63,486 bases of DNA from Candidatus Aminicenantes bacterium UBA2190 (GTDB lineage: Bacteria; Acidobacteriota; Aminicenantia; UBA2199). Made by a program: the position numbers and the translations under genes. Every line of letters begins with the position of its first letter. Positions within the stretch are counted from its first letter, which is position 1. This document shows positions 1 to 8,147 of the stretch, piece by piece. The notes under the pieces were generated by a model that was not told where the DNA came from, did no database searches, and saw only the letters and a program-made list of their open reading frames with translations. Location: NCBI GenBank assembly GCA_002335385.1, contig DCVK01000059.1, positions 486-63,971 of the forward strand. The letters are read 5' to 3'.

Positions 1-2229
1 GCCTTTTCTGCCAGCGGGAGGGAGATCGAAGGCGTATTCCTTCCATCCCGGGGTCGCGAAACTCTCGGCGATCAGCCCTTTTCCGAGGTATATCCGGAAT
101 GGGACGGGATTTTCCGGATGCCCCGAGGCATTCATGGCCAGGACGAGGCGCCCCTGGGTCTCCAGGATGAAGTGGCACCACTGCCGGCTCCATCGGAAAG
201 GCCGCTCCCCGTCCCGCTCGGGCGCCCAGAATCCCGCGACGCGCCCGAAGTCATCCCCCCCCACCTCCAGCCGCCCCCCCACCCGGGTCTTCTCGAGCGG
301 GATGCCGTAAAGGAAGAGACGCACCTGCCGGGACTCGATGACGGACGGCCGCCGATTGCGCTCCGGCCTCAAGTGCTGGATCCCGCCGGACCACTCAAGG
401 AGATTATCGTACGGCAGGACCTGGCCCGTCAGGACCTTCACGCTTCCGCCGCCTCGCGCGAAGGCCTGATAGGCATCGAGCCCCTCAGCGTCTCCCATAT
501 GGAGAGGGTAGACCCGTTTCCCTTTCAGCAACTGTGCCTGGGAGGCCAGCCAGTCCGCGTCATCCAGCGCGTAGACGGGAGGGTCGGGCAGTTCTTCTGA
601 AACCCTCGTCAGCAAGGGAAGAAATCCCTTCCCTTCCCCTGCCGTCATCATCGCTGTGCCAAGAACCAACGGGGGGGCGACGGCCAGAAGCACGATTCCC
701 GACACCATGATGGTCCCCAGCCGCCGGAGCCAATGCAGGCCGACCGCCGACAGGAGACCGATCAACGGCACGAGGACGGGGATGTGCCTGCGGAAAGCGA
801 ACGGATGGAGGGGATTGTCCGCCGTTCCGGCGAACGCCACGGCCAGCATCATGAAGAAGAAGATCAGCACGGGCTTGGCGTCTCTCCCCTTCCGGTACAG
901 CAGGACCCAGCATCCGATGAAGGCAAGGGCCAACCAGCCCCAGCCGGTGTACCAGGCCAGTTCCGGCAGGACGTTCTCCTCGCCCCGCTCGGCGGGGCCC
1001 GGAAGGACGAACAGGAAAACAAGCACCGCAACCGTGAACAGAGCGCCGACGGCCGGGGAGAGCCGGTGCTGCACGGTCTTGGCCCTGCTCAGCCCCCATG
1101 CCAACACCAGCACCAAAGCGAACCCTGCGGCTTGAACGAGCCGCTCCCGGGGCATGAAATGGTTCAGGAAATGGGGGTAATTCCAGAGCGCCAGGCAGGC
1201 CGCGGGGAACACTGCGGCCGCCAGCAGGGGGACGCCGAAGCATCGGGCCAGCCAACCCTTTTGATCCGCAAGGACCCAGAGCATGGCCAGGGGGACCAGC
1301 AGGAACCACGCCATGTATTTGGTCGCCATCCCCGCGGCCAGGAAGCAGGCGGAGAGGATGAGCAAGGAACGGATGCGGTACCGGAATCCATAGACCAGAA
1401 AGGCCAGCATGGCGGTGAAGACGAAGGCGAGGAAGATCTCCGACAACGGATGATCCAAAAAATAGACGACCCCTGGATCCAGCGCCGGGACCAATAGGGA
1501 TAACCGCGCGTACCGCCAGGGCAGGAACGAACGGGCCAGGACGCTCAAAAAAAACAATGCCAGGGCCAGGGCCAGGAGGTTCAAACAGAAGATCGCATGG
1601 CCGCCGAACGCAGAACCGAACAGCGAAAGCCACACGGGATAAAGGGGGAAGAACTGCGGGGCGAACCTGCCCCCCACTTGAACGATCCCGGGCCAGGTCT
1701 CCCGCCAGGGATAATGATAGGGGGTCGTGCGGATGCTGAGCGCCCGCGCGCGCGCTTCAGGCGGCAGGAGATCATGGGCTTTCCAGTCGAATCGCCCGGT
1801 GGTCTCGAGGTTCCTGGCCGCGGCGGCATAAACCCCAGCGTCGCATGCCCCTTGCAGGGGCTGGCCGGGAGCGATCTGAAGTTTGAAGGAACTGAACGCA
1901 GGCAGGAGCGTGACCACGATGGCGAGGAGCAGGGGGGGGATCGCTTCATGGAAAAGCGCTCCCGCCTTTCCCCTCCCCCCGGCGTTTCCGGCCAGCTTCC
2001 AAAGGCGCCAGATCGCCGCCGGCAAAAAGATCAAAAGCAAGACGGTGACCAGCTTTGCGTTGAAACGGCCGATGAAGGCCAAAGCCAACGACAGTCCCGA
2101 TGTGACCAGAAAGCTGATCCCCAACACCCTGGCGCAATGCAGCGGCCGGCGGAGCCTGGCCGGCGCGATGGCATAGCCGGGCAGAAGGAACCACACCAGC
2201 GGCGACAGGATCCAGGGGGAAAGGGACAT
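1..2229 (-). CDS. Multi-pass membrane glycosyltransferase (GT-C/ArnT-like), C-terminus cut by window edge
   Basis: The frame stays open from an ATG at 2229 to the window edge (743 codons) with no stop, so the C-terminus lies outside. The first roughly 560 residues hold about ten hydrophobic helices. A loop after the second or third helix contains DAGVYAAAARNL, which resembles the acidic first periplasmic loop of GT-C enzymes that use polyprenyl-linked sugars (ArnT/PMT group). A soluble C-terminal part follows, ending near HPENPVPFRIYLGKGLIAES and FATPGWKEYAFDLP, which looks like a beta-sandwich. It is transcribed away from the GT2 gene at 2253, only 23 bp off. The likely role is transfer of a sugar from a lipid carrier onto a surface glycan; donor and acceptor cannot be told. 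An O-antigen ligase-like or other membrane protein is less likely because of the loop motif. Confidence 0.7.
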   Translation of the reverse strand, partial: MSLSPWILSPLVWFLLPGYAIAPARLRRPLHCARVLGISFLVTSGLSLALAFIGRFNAKLVTVLLLIFLPAAIWRLWKLAGNAGGRGKAGALFHEAIPPLLLAIVVTLLPAFSSFKLQIAPGQPLQGACDAGVYAAAARNLETTGRFDWKAHDLLPPEARARALSIRTTPYHYPWRETWPGIVQVGGRFAPQFFPLYPVWLSLFGSAFGGHAIFCLNLLALALALFFLSVLARSFLPWRYARLSLLVPALDPGVVYFLDHPLSEIFLAFVFTAMLAFLVYGFRYRIRSLLILSACFLAAGMATKYMAWFLLVPLAMLWVLADQKGWLARCFGVPLLAAAVFPAACLALWNYPHFLNHFMPRERLVQAAGFALVLVLAWGLSRAKTVQHRLSPAVGALFTVAVLVFLFVLPGPAERGEENVLPELAWYTGWGWLALAFIGCWVLLYRKGRDAKPVLIFFFMMLAVAFAGTADNPLHPFAFRRHIPVLVPLIGLLSAVGLHWLRRLGTIMVSGIVLLAVAPPLVLGTAMMTAGEGKGFLPLLTRVSEELPDPPVYALDDADWLASQAQLLKGKRVYPLHMGDAEGLDAYQAFARGGGSVKVLTGQVLPYDNLLEWSGGIQHLRPERNRRPSVIESRQVRLFLYGIPLEKTRVGGRLEVGGDDFGRVAGFWAPERDGERPFRWSRQWCHFILETQGRLVLAMNASGHPENPVPFRIYLGKGLIAESFATPGWKEYAFDLPPAGRKG

Positions 2230-2252
2230 CGGGGTTATGGTAGCATAGCCCG
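2230..2252. promoter_or_regulatory. Very short divergent promoter region
   Basis: Only 23 bp separate the divergent start codons at 2229 (minus) and 2253 (plus). TATGGT at 2236-2241 on the plus strand and TATGCT (reverse complement of 2242-2247) on the minus strand could be overlapping -10 boxes. Any -35 boxes would lie inside the opposite gene. No ribosome binding site is visible for either start. Confidence 0.3.
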
Positions 2253-3056
2253 ATGGCCATCACCTACGTTGTGCCGTTGTGGAACCCTGAGACTGCGGCG
2301 GATGCCCTCGCCTCCATCCTGTCGCAGGAGCCTTCCCCCGCGGCGGTTCTGGCGGTGCTCAACGGCATCGAGGCGCCGGAGCTGGAGGGGAAATTCCCGG
2401 CGGTGAGGTTTCTCCGGCTGTCCAGGAACATCGGCTACGCCGGGGCGTGCGCACTGGGTCTGCACGAATCGGCGACGCCGTTCGCCGCCCTCGTCAACGA
2501 TGATTGCCGCCTTCCCCCGGGCTGGGCCCGCCGTCTGCTTCAACCGATGGAAACCGACCCGCTCTGTGCCGCCGTCGCCGGCGTGGCGGTGCGGCCCGAC
2601 GGCAGCGTCCAGGCGGCCGGGGTGGGATTCGACCGGAACTTCGAAGCCCAGGAGCGCGCGGAGCCCCCCGCCGACCCCCTCCTCAATTTCACCGCCGTCC
2701 TGCTGCGGACCGAGGCCGTGCGGAAGGCCGGCGGATTGGAACCGCGGTTCTTCGCCTACTATGAGGATGTGGACCTTTGTTTAAGGCTGAAGGCCGAAGG
2801 ATGGAGGCTGAAGGCTGATACAGGAGTGCAAGTTAAGCACCTCGGCTCGCAGTCGGCTGCGCGGTTGGGGGGGAAGCGGCCGTTTCTCCTGATGCGCAAC
2901 CGCCATTGGACGCTTCTGCGCAATTTCGGCTTGTCCCTCTACCTGCGCCATCCCTGGCGGATCCTCCGGGCCGATCTCAAACTGCTTCGACGCCATCCCC
3001 TCCTCGCTTTACGGGTCTATCCATTACTTCCGTTCCATCCCCGATCGAGCCATTGA
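2253..3056 (+). CDS. Glycosyltransferase family 2 (rhamnosyltransferase-like)
   Basis: The 267-residue protein has the GT-A fold pattern of family 2 enzymes: an N-terminal strand AITYVVPLWN, the nucleotide-sugar segment RLSRNIGYAGACALGL, and LVNDDCRLPPGW, which takes the place of the DxD metal site. FFAYYEDVDLCLRLKAEGW matches the catalytic-base ED motif of WbbL-type rhamnosyltransferases. It has no membrane helices, so it should work at the inner face of the membrane on a lipid-linked acceptor. It leads a plus-strand run of glycan genes reaching 7475. The exact sugar cannot be read from the sequence. Confidence 0.85.
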   Translation: MAITYVVPLWNPETAADALASILSQEPSPAAVLAVLNGIEAPELEGKFPAVRFLRLSRNIGYAGACALGLHESATPFAALVNDDCRLPPGWARRLLQPMETDPLCAAVAGVAVRPDGSVQAAGVGFDRNFEAQERAEPPADPLLNFTAVLLRTEAVRKAGGLEPRFFAYYEDVDLCLRLKAEGWRLKADTGVQVKHLGSQSAARLGGKRPFLLMRNRHWTLLRNFGLSLYLRHPWRILRADLKLLRRHPLLALRVYPLLPFHPRSSH

Positions 3057-3104
3057 TCAGGGCGGATCCCGGGCACCCCTGCAACGATTAAACTGCTTCC
3101 AAAG

Positions 3105-3110
3105 TATAAT
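3105..3110 (+). promoter_or_regulatory. Possible -10 box (TATAAT) before second GT2 gene
   Basis: A perfect TATAAT lies here and overlaps the upstream ATG at 3109. If it is used, transcription would begin near 3117, so the start codon should be the ATG at 3127. No good -35 box is seen at the right distance. Confidence 0.35.
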
Positions 3111-3126
3111 GATACAGAGATCATCC

Positions 3127-3993
3127 ATGACGGAACCAGGGGCTCCCCGCGTCGGCATCGTCACCGTCAACTTCCACACGGAGGCCGAGGTCCTGCGCCT
3201 GCTGAGCAGCGCGCGGGCGCACCGGCCGTTCCGCGAGGGCCATTTCATCCTTGTGGACAACTCGCCCGGCCACGGGGTCGTTTTCCCCCTGGGTCCCCGG
3301 GACCTCTACCTGCCGCAGGCATCCAACATCGGGTTCGGCCCCGCCTGCAACCTCGGCGCGCGGGCGAGCCGGGCCCCCTACCTCTTCCTGGCCAATCCCG
3401 ACCTGGAGTTCACCGGCCCCCTCGACCCGCTGACCGACGCCGTCCGCGGAGACATCGCCGCCGCCTGCCCCCTCATCGACCCGCCCGGCTATTTCCAGAA
3501 CCGCCGGCTCCCCACCGTGGGGCGTTTCGCCTGGGACTTCCTGGGGATGCCCCAGGCCTTCCCGGGCAATGCCCTAAGCGAGGATCATTATTACCAACCG
3601 GTGCCGGAGGTCGCCTTTGAGGTGGAACAGCCCGCCGCGGCCGCGCTCCTCTTCTCCCGCGAGCGGTTCCTGGAACTGGAGGGGTTCGATCCTGCTTTCG
3701 TTCCCGCCTGGTTCGAGGACGTGGACCTCTTCGCCCGCGTCCGCCGACGGGGCTGGCGCGCCGAGTGCCGCCCGGAAATGACGGTGCGGCACCGTGCGGG
3801 GACGGTGGCCCGGAGTCTGGGGCGTTCCCGCTTTTTCGGATTCTACGGCAGGAACTGCGTCCGCTACTTCCGAAAGCACCATTCCGCGCCGGCGGTTGTG
3901 GCGGTCAAGGCCGTCCTCTCGTTCGGGCTCCTCCTCCGTTTTCTGCGGGGGCGTGTCGGACCGGGGCTGGCATTCAAGGCGTGGACATGGTGA
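3127..3993 (+). CDS. Glycosyltransferase family 2
   Basis: This family 2 glycosyltransferase has about 288 residues. The nucleotide-binding N-terminus reads VGIVTVNFHTEAEV, then ASNIGFGPACNLG, then FLANPDLEF in place of DxD. FVPAWFEDVDLFARVRRRGW is the acceptor-side ED motif of rhamnosyltransferase-like members. I chose the ATG at 3127 over the one at 3109 because the earlier ATG lies inside a TATAAT and adds only six residues without homology. Its last codons overlap the next gene by 7 nt, which points to translational coupling. It probably adds one sugar of a surface polysaccharide repeat. Confidence 0.85.
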   Translation: MTEPGAPRVGIVTVNFHTEAEVLRLLSSARAHRPFREGHFILVDNSPGHGVVFPLGPRDLYLPQASNIGFGPACNLGARASRAPYLFLANPDLEFTGPLDPLTDAVRGDIAAACPLIDPPGYFQNRRLPTVGRFAWDFLGMPQAFPGNALSEDHYYQPVPEVAFEVEQPAAAALLFSRERFLELEGFDPAFVPAWFEDVDLFARVRRRGWRAECRPEMTVRHRAGTVARSLGRSRFFGFYGRNCVRYFRKHHSAPAVVAVKAVLSFGLLLRFLRGRVGPGLAFKAWTW

Positions 3994-4979
3994 CCGTCTC
4001 CGTCTGCATCGTCACCCATAACAGCGCCCGGACCCTCGGCGCGTGCCTGGATGCGGTTCTCGGCCAGACCCTCCCGTTCCACGAGGTGCGCCTCCTCGAC
4101 AACGCCAGCACCGACGGGACCGTATCCCTGTTGAAGATGCATCCCACCCTTGCGTGGCGGCAGGCGCCCCAAAACACCGGCTTCGCCGCCGGGATCAACG
4201 CCCTCCTGGGGGAAACCGCCGGGGACTGGGTCCTCCTCCTCAATCCCGACGCCCGCCTCCCCCTCGATTTCCACGAGCGGGCCCGGACCATCCTGGAACA
4301 ATGCTCCCCCCATCCCATCGGGATGGTCTCTCCCAAGATCCTGCGGGCAAAAGGGGACGCCCTGGAGCCCCTTACCGTGATCGATTCGGCCGGCATCGAA
4401 TGGACCCTCTTCTTCCGCCATCGCGACCGCGGCTCCGGCCAGGCCGACCGCGGGCAGTTTGACGACCCTGCCCTGGTCTTCGGCGCCACCGGCGCGGCGG
4501 CCCTCTGCCGGCGGCTGGCGCTGATGGATGCGGCCCTCGAGGGCGAGGTCCTGGACGAGCGCTTTTTCGCCTACCGCGAGGACGCCGACCTGGCCTTCCG
4601 CCTCCAGTGGCGCGGCTGGGACTGCCTCTACGAGCCCTCGCTGGCGGCCTGGCATGAGCGCCGTGTCCTCCCCGAGCGGCGGAAGACCCTGCCGCCGGAA
4701 CTGAATTACCATTCGCTGAAGAACCGGTACCTCCTCCTGGTCAAGAACGTCCATCCCCTCCTGGGCCTCGTCCTCCTGCCGTTCATCCTCCCTTATGAGG
4801 CGGGGATCCTGGCCTACTGCCTCCTGGCCGAGCGTTCCTCCCTGCAATCCTACGCCTATGCGTGGCGATCGTTTCCGTCGTCCCTGCGGTGGCGCCGGCA
4901 CACGCTGGGGCGGAAAAAAATCGGCGGCTGGGGTATACTTTCCCGCTTCCTATGCCCAAAGCGAAGATCGCCATTTTAG
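3987..4979 (+). CDS. Glycosyltransferase family 2
   Basis: The 330-residue third family 2 enzyme starts with MVTVSVCIVTHNSARTL at an ATG that overlaps the end of the gene before. Motifs are LLDNASTDGT, QNTGFAAGINALLGE, LLLNPDARLPLDF and DERFFAYREDADLAFRLQWRG, again the WbbL/rhamnosyltransferase pattern. The C-terminal 70 residues carry one or two hydrophobic stretches (VHPLLGLVLLPFILPYEAGI) that could bring it to the membrane. The frame is open further upstream, but that part has no glycosyltransferase homology. The last 28 nt overlap the next gene. Confidence 0.85.
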   Translation: MVTVSVCIVTHNSARTLGACLDAVLGQTLPFHEVRLLDNASTDGTVSLLKMHPTLAWRQAPQNTGFAAGINALLGETAGDWVLLLNPDARLPLDFHERARTILEQCSPHPIGMVSPKILRAKGDALEPLTVIDSAGIEWTLFFRHRDRGSGQADRGQFDDPALVFGATGAAALCRRLALMDAALEGEVLDERFFAYREDADLAFRLQWRGWDCLYEPSLAAWHERRVLPERRKTLPPELNYHSLKNRYLLLVKNVHPLLGLVLLPFILPYEAGILAYCLLAERSSLQSYAYAWRSFPSSLRWRRHTLGRKKIGGWGILSRFLCPKRRSPF

Positions 4980-6055
4980 GCACCCGGGGGATCCCGGCAC
5001 GCTACGGGGGGTTCGAGACCCTGGTCGAGAACATCGCCCCCTCCCTGGCCCTCAAGGGGTACCAGGTGTCGGTCTATGCCCGCAAGCGGTTCGTCCCCTC
5101 CTCGATCAAATGGTATCGCGGCGTGCGCATCGTCCATCCGCCCGCCCTTCCCACCAAATACCTGGACACCGTCTCCCACACCTTCTTCTGCCTCCCCCAC
5201 CTCTTTTTCCACCGGCCCCGGGTGGCCATCGTCTGCAACGCCATCAACGCCCTCTTCTGCATCCCCCTCCGCATCGGCGGCGTGAAGGTGGTCTTCAACG
5301 TGGACGGCCTGGAGTGGGAGCGGCGCAAATGGAACCTCCTGGGCCGCCTCGCCTACCGATTCTCCTCCTGGCTGGCGACGCGCCTCTCCACCGTCCTCAT
5401 CGCCGACGCCGAAGTGATCCGGACCTTTTACAAGGAAAAATACGGCAAGGAGGCCGTCTTCATCCCCTACGGCCACGAACTGCCCGCCGCCGAGGGGCTG
5501 GGCACCCTGGAGCAGTTGGGCCTCCAGGTGGGCGACTACTACCTCTTCGTCGGCCGCCTCGAACCGGAGAACAACCCCGAGGCCATCATCCGCGGGTTCA
5601 CCGGCCTGCCGGGCGAGCGCAAGCTGGTCGTCGTGGGAGACAACCCCTACAACCGCCATTTCGTGGAACGCCTCCGCACCCTGGCCGGCCCGCGCGTCCT
5701 CATGCCCGGGGCCATCTACGGCAACGGCTACCACGAACTGCTGAACAACGCCTTCGCCGTGGTCCAGGCGTCGGAAGTGGGGGGCACCCATCCCGCCCTC
5801 GTGGAGGCCATGGGCGCCGGGCGGGCCATTCTCCTCCACCGCAACCCCCAGAACGAGGAGGTGGCCGGGGAGGAGGCGGTCTATTTCGACGCCGCCGACC
5901 CCGCCTCCCTCACCCGCGCCTACCTCTGGTGCGAGGCCCATCCCGACGCGGTGCGCGCAATGGGCCTGCGGGCCCGCGAGCGGGCCCGGGAACGATACTC
6001 GTGGGACAAGGTGAAGGCGGCCTACCGAAACCTGGTGGAGAACTTGACGGCGTGA
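4952..6055 (+). CDS. DUF1972/GT4 glycosyltransferase
   Basis: The 367-residue protein opens with KIAILGTRGIPARYGGFETL, the hallmark of the DUF1972 N-terminal half of retaining GT-B enzymes such as the Cps2T/WchF rhamnosyltransferases. A GT4-type C-terminal half follows, with FVGRLEPENNPEAI, a donor-binding loop VGGTHPALVEAMGAGR, and NEEVAGEEAVYFD. I place the start at the ATG before PKAKIAILG because the open upstream part encodes the end of the previous gene in another frame. The family often transfers rhamnose to the first sugar placed by the phosphotransferase encoded next, so this is probably the second step of repeat-unit assembly. Confidence 0.88.
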   Translation: MPKAKIAILGTRGIPARYGGFETLVENIAPSLALKGYQVSVYARKRFVPSSIKWYRGVRIVHPPALPTKYLDTVSHTFFCLPHLFFHRPRVAIVCNAINALFCIPLRIGGVKVVFNVDGLEWERRKWNLLGRLAYRFSSWLATRLSTVLIADAEVIRTFYKEKYGKEAVFIPYGHELPAAEGLGTLEQLGLQVGDYYLFVGRLEPENNPEAIIRGFTGLPGERKLVVVGDNPYNRHFVERLRTLAGPRVLMPGAIYGNGYHELLNNAFAVVQASEVGGTHPALVEAMGAGRAILLHRNPQNEEVAGEEAVYFDAADPASLTRAYLWCEAHPDAVRAMGLRARERARERYSWDKVKAAYRNLVENLTA

Positions 6056-6059
6056 CCCC

Positions 6060-7475
6060 ATGCTGAAGGCCAAGGCGCGGATGATCTCCGGCTTCATCTT
6101 CCTCTTCGACCTGGGGATCACCCTGTTCAGTTTCATCCTCGCCTATCTCCTGAGGGACTCGCTCCTTCCCCTCCTCTTCCCCGAATCGCTTCCCCTGGGG
6201 CTCTATCCGCTGAAACAGTATGTTGGTCCCCTGCTCTGGGCGGCCTTGTCCTGGACCGTACTCCTTCAGCACTTCCGTATCTACCGCAGCCACCGCACCT
6301 TCACCCTCCTCCAGGAGGTGGGGCAGGTGGCGAAGGTGGTCCTGGCCGGCGGAGGCCTCTTTTTCGCCGTCCTCTACTTATTCAAGTGGACCTTCGTCTC
6401 CCGCCCCTTCGTCCTCCTCTTCCTGGCCATCAACTTCCTCCTCCTGGCCGGGGCCAAGCTGGCCATCCGCCTCACCGCCCGGTGGGCGCGGTCGAGGGGA
6501 TTCAACTTCCGCAACCTCCTCATCGTGGGGAACGGCACCCGCGCCCTGGAGATGGCCGAGATGTTCCGCCGCAACGCCCACTGGGGGTTCAACATCCTGG
6601 GGTTCGTTTCCGACGGCCATCAGACCGAGGCCGCGGTCCTGGGCGAGATCGAGGACATTCCCCGGATCCTCCATGAACGGGTGGTGGACGACGTCATCGT
6701 CGTCGTCTCCCGGAAGAAACTGGAGGAACTCGAAGCGGTCTTCACCCTCTGCCAGGAGTTGGGGATCAACACCCGCGTGGCCCTCAACATCTTCCCCCGC
6801 GTCCACTCGCGGCTCCACCTGGAGACGGTGCAGGGCGTTCCGCTCCTCACCTTCACCCGCATCCCCACCGCCGTGCTCGACCTGGCGGCCAAGCGGGCCT
6901 TCGACCTCCTCTTCGCGTCGTTGATCCTGATCCTGTCGATCCCCCTCTTCGTCCTCATCGCTTTAGCCGTCAAACTGGACTCCCGCGGCCCCGTTCTCTT
7001 CCGGCAGACGCGGTGCGGCCTTAACGGCCGCCGGTTCACCATCCTCAAGTTCCGCTCCATGCGGGCCGACGCGGAAACGAGGAAGGGGGAGGTGGCCCAC
7101 CTCAACCAGATGGACGGCCCCGCCTTCAAGGCCTCCGACGACCCCCGCGTCACCCGCGTGGGATGGATCCTGCGGAAATTCTCCCTCGACGAGCTGCCCC
7201 AGTTCTGGAACGTCCTCAAGGGCGAGATGGCCGTGGTCGGCCCCCGCCCCCCCGTCCCGGAGGAGGTGGAGAAGTATCAGCGCTGGCAGCGCCGCCGCCT
7301 CTCCATGCGCCCCGGCCTCACCTGCCTCTGGCAGATCTCCGGCCGGAGCAAGCTGGATTTCGACACCTGGATGAAACTCGATCTCGAGTACATCGACACC
7401 TGGTCGCTCAAACTCGATTTCTGGATTTTATTGAAGACTATTCCAGCCGTGCTGTCTGGTAGAGGAGCACATTAA
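6060..7475 (+). CDS. Polyprenyl-phosphate sugar phosphotransferase (WbaP/CpsE type)
   Basis: The 471-residue protein has three parts: four or five N-terminal membrane helices (residues 8-130), a CoA-binding-like Rossmann domain starting at LLIVGNGTRALEM (153-250), and a C-terminal bacterial sugar transferase domain (278-471). The last part shows KRAFDLLFASLILILSIPLF, LKFRSMRAD, DELPQFWNVLKGEMAVVGPRP and the ending MRPGLTCLWQISGRS, all typical of initiating phosphoglycosyl transferases. It should transfer a hexose-1-phosphate from a UDP-sugar to undecaprenyl phosphate and so start the polysaccharide repeat. It lies 4 nt after the GT4 gene. Glucose or galactose is the usual substrate; the sequence does not settle which. 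Confidence 0.93.
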   Translation: MLKAKARMISGFIFLFDLGITLFSFILAYLLRDSLLPLLFPESLPLGLYPLKQYVGPLLWAALSWTVLLQHFRIYRSHRTFTLLQEVGQVAKVVLAGGGLFFAVLYLFKWTFVSRPFVLLFLAINFLLLAGAKLAIRLTARWARSRGFNFRNLLIVGNGTRALEMAEMFRRNAHWGFNILGFVSDGHQTEAAVLGEIEDIPRILHERVVDDVIVVVSRKKLEELEAVFTLCQELGINTRVALNIFPRVHSRLHLETVQGVPLLTFTRIPTAVLDLAAKRAFDLLFASLILILSIPLFVLIALAVKLDSRGPVLFRQTRCGLNGRRFTILKFRSMRADAETRKGEVAHLNQMDGPAFKASDDPRVTRVGWILRKFSLDELPQFWNVLKGEMAVVGPRPPVPEEVEKYQRWQRRRLSMRPGLTCLWQISGRSKLDFDTWMKLDLEYIDTWSLKLDFWILLKTIPAVLSGRGAH

Positions 7476-7476
7476 T

Positions 7477-8004
7477 ATGGGATTTGGTCTGGGCCAGCGA
7501 TTGATGGCCTTGTCTGCCCTTGCTGCAATATCATCCGGATGCGGACACTCACGTGAATACAAGAACGATCTTGATTCTCTGATGCAACCAGCAGGCACTC
7601 TTGTGGCAGCAAAGGAAACCAATGCTACCCATTGTTTGACACTAAATTATGCTATCAACGGCTATACGAGCACAATTTCGCGAAAATTCTTCTTCCGAAA
7701 ATTAGCCGTATCGGAGATTCCTATGGATTTCCTATTCAGAGAGTCTGAGCATGGTGATGGCGCGAGCGGATGGTACTCGCTTTCGATTTCCCCTGATCCC
7801 TCTCAAGTCTTTAAGGATAATGCAGTATCATTTGCGATCGAGTTTGTAATAGGAAACGACCTTGGCTATCGGGCCGAGATTTCGGGCAATATCAGCGTGC
7901 CCTTACTTAAATCAGCCCATGGCGTTTCAGGCAAGATTTCATACAATACTGAATGGTTTGTCATTTCCGATCTCATAACTGAATCATCCAACGATGGCAA
8001 TTAG
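7477..8004 (+). CDS. Unknown secreted or lipoprotein-like protein, AT-richer than its surroundings
   Basis: This 175-residue protein is not recognised. The N-terminus MGFGLGQRLMALSALAAISSGCG looks like a signal peptide with a poor lipobox (ISSGC). The rest is beta-rich, with NYAINGYTSTISRKFFFRK and WYSLSISPDPSQ, and no repeats or helices. It starts 1 nt after the sugar transferase, with GAGGAG 9 nt before the ATG, so it may be read on the same message. Two 60-base lines counted by hand give about 43% GC, while the genes on both sides are visibly far more GC-rich. That suggests recent acquisition. It may be a cargo gene at the end of the glycan cluster; there is no evidence of a role in glycan synthesis. 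Confidence 0.6.
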   Translation: MGFGLGQRLMALSALAAISSGCGHSREYKNDLDSLMQPAGTLVAAKETNATHCLTLNYAINGYTSTISRKFFFRKLAVSEIPMDFLFRESEHGDGASGWYSLSISPDPSQVFKDNAVSFAIEFVIGNDLGYRAEISGNISVPLLKSAHGVSGKISYNTEWFVISDLITESSNDGN

Positions 8005-8126
8005 CATTTGACCACACATGATAAGCCGGTATAAATCGGATTTTCATAGCTCGGCCCGGCCCGGCCTTGAGAGGATGTTTTTCTTAAGGCGAGAGGGTGA
8101 TCCTGCGGGAATTCACATCTCGAAGA

Positions 8127-8145
8127 AATAGAGACAGTCCCTATT
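8127..8145. repeat. Short palindrome before uvrC (REP-like)
   Basis: AATAGAGACAGTCCCTATT is an imperfect 19-nt palindrome (arms AATAG-GAC and GTC-CTATT with one A/C mismatch and a single-base centre). It ends 2 nt before the uvrC start codon. Similar AATAGGGACTGTC-type palindromes occur as dispersed repeats in many genomes. I saw no second copy in this window. Confidence 0.4.
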
Positions 8146-8147
8146 AT

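Noticed and set aside
560..1633. Minus-strand frame at the left end that looks like a complete gene
   Set aside because: It is one frame off the long membrane glycosyltransferase frame, which stays open to the window edge and has proper hydrophobic helices.
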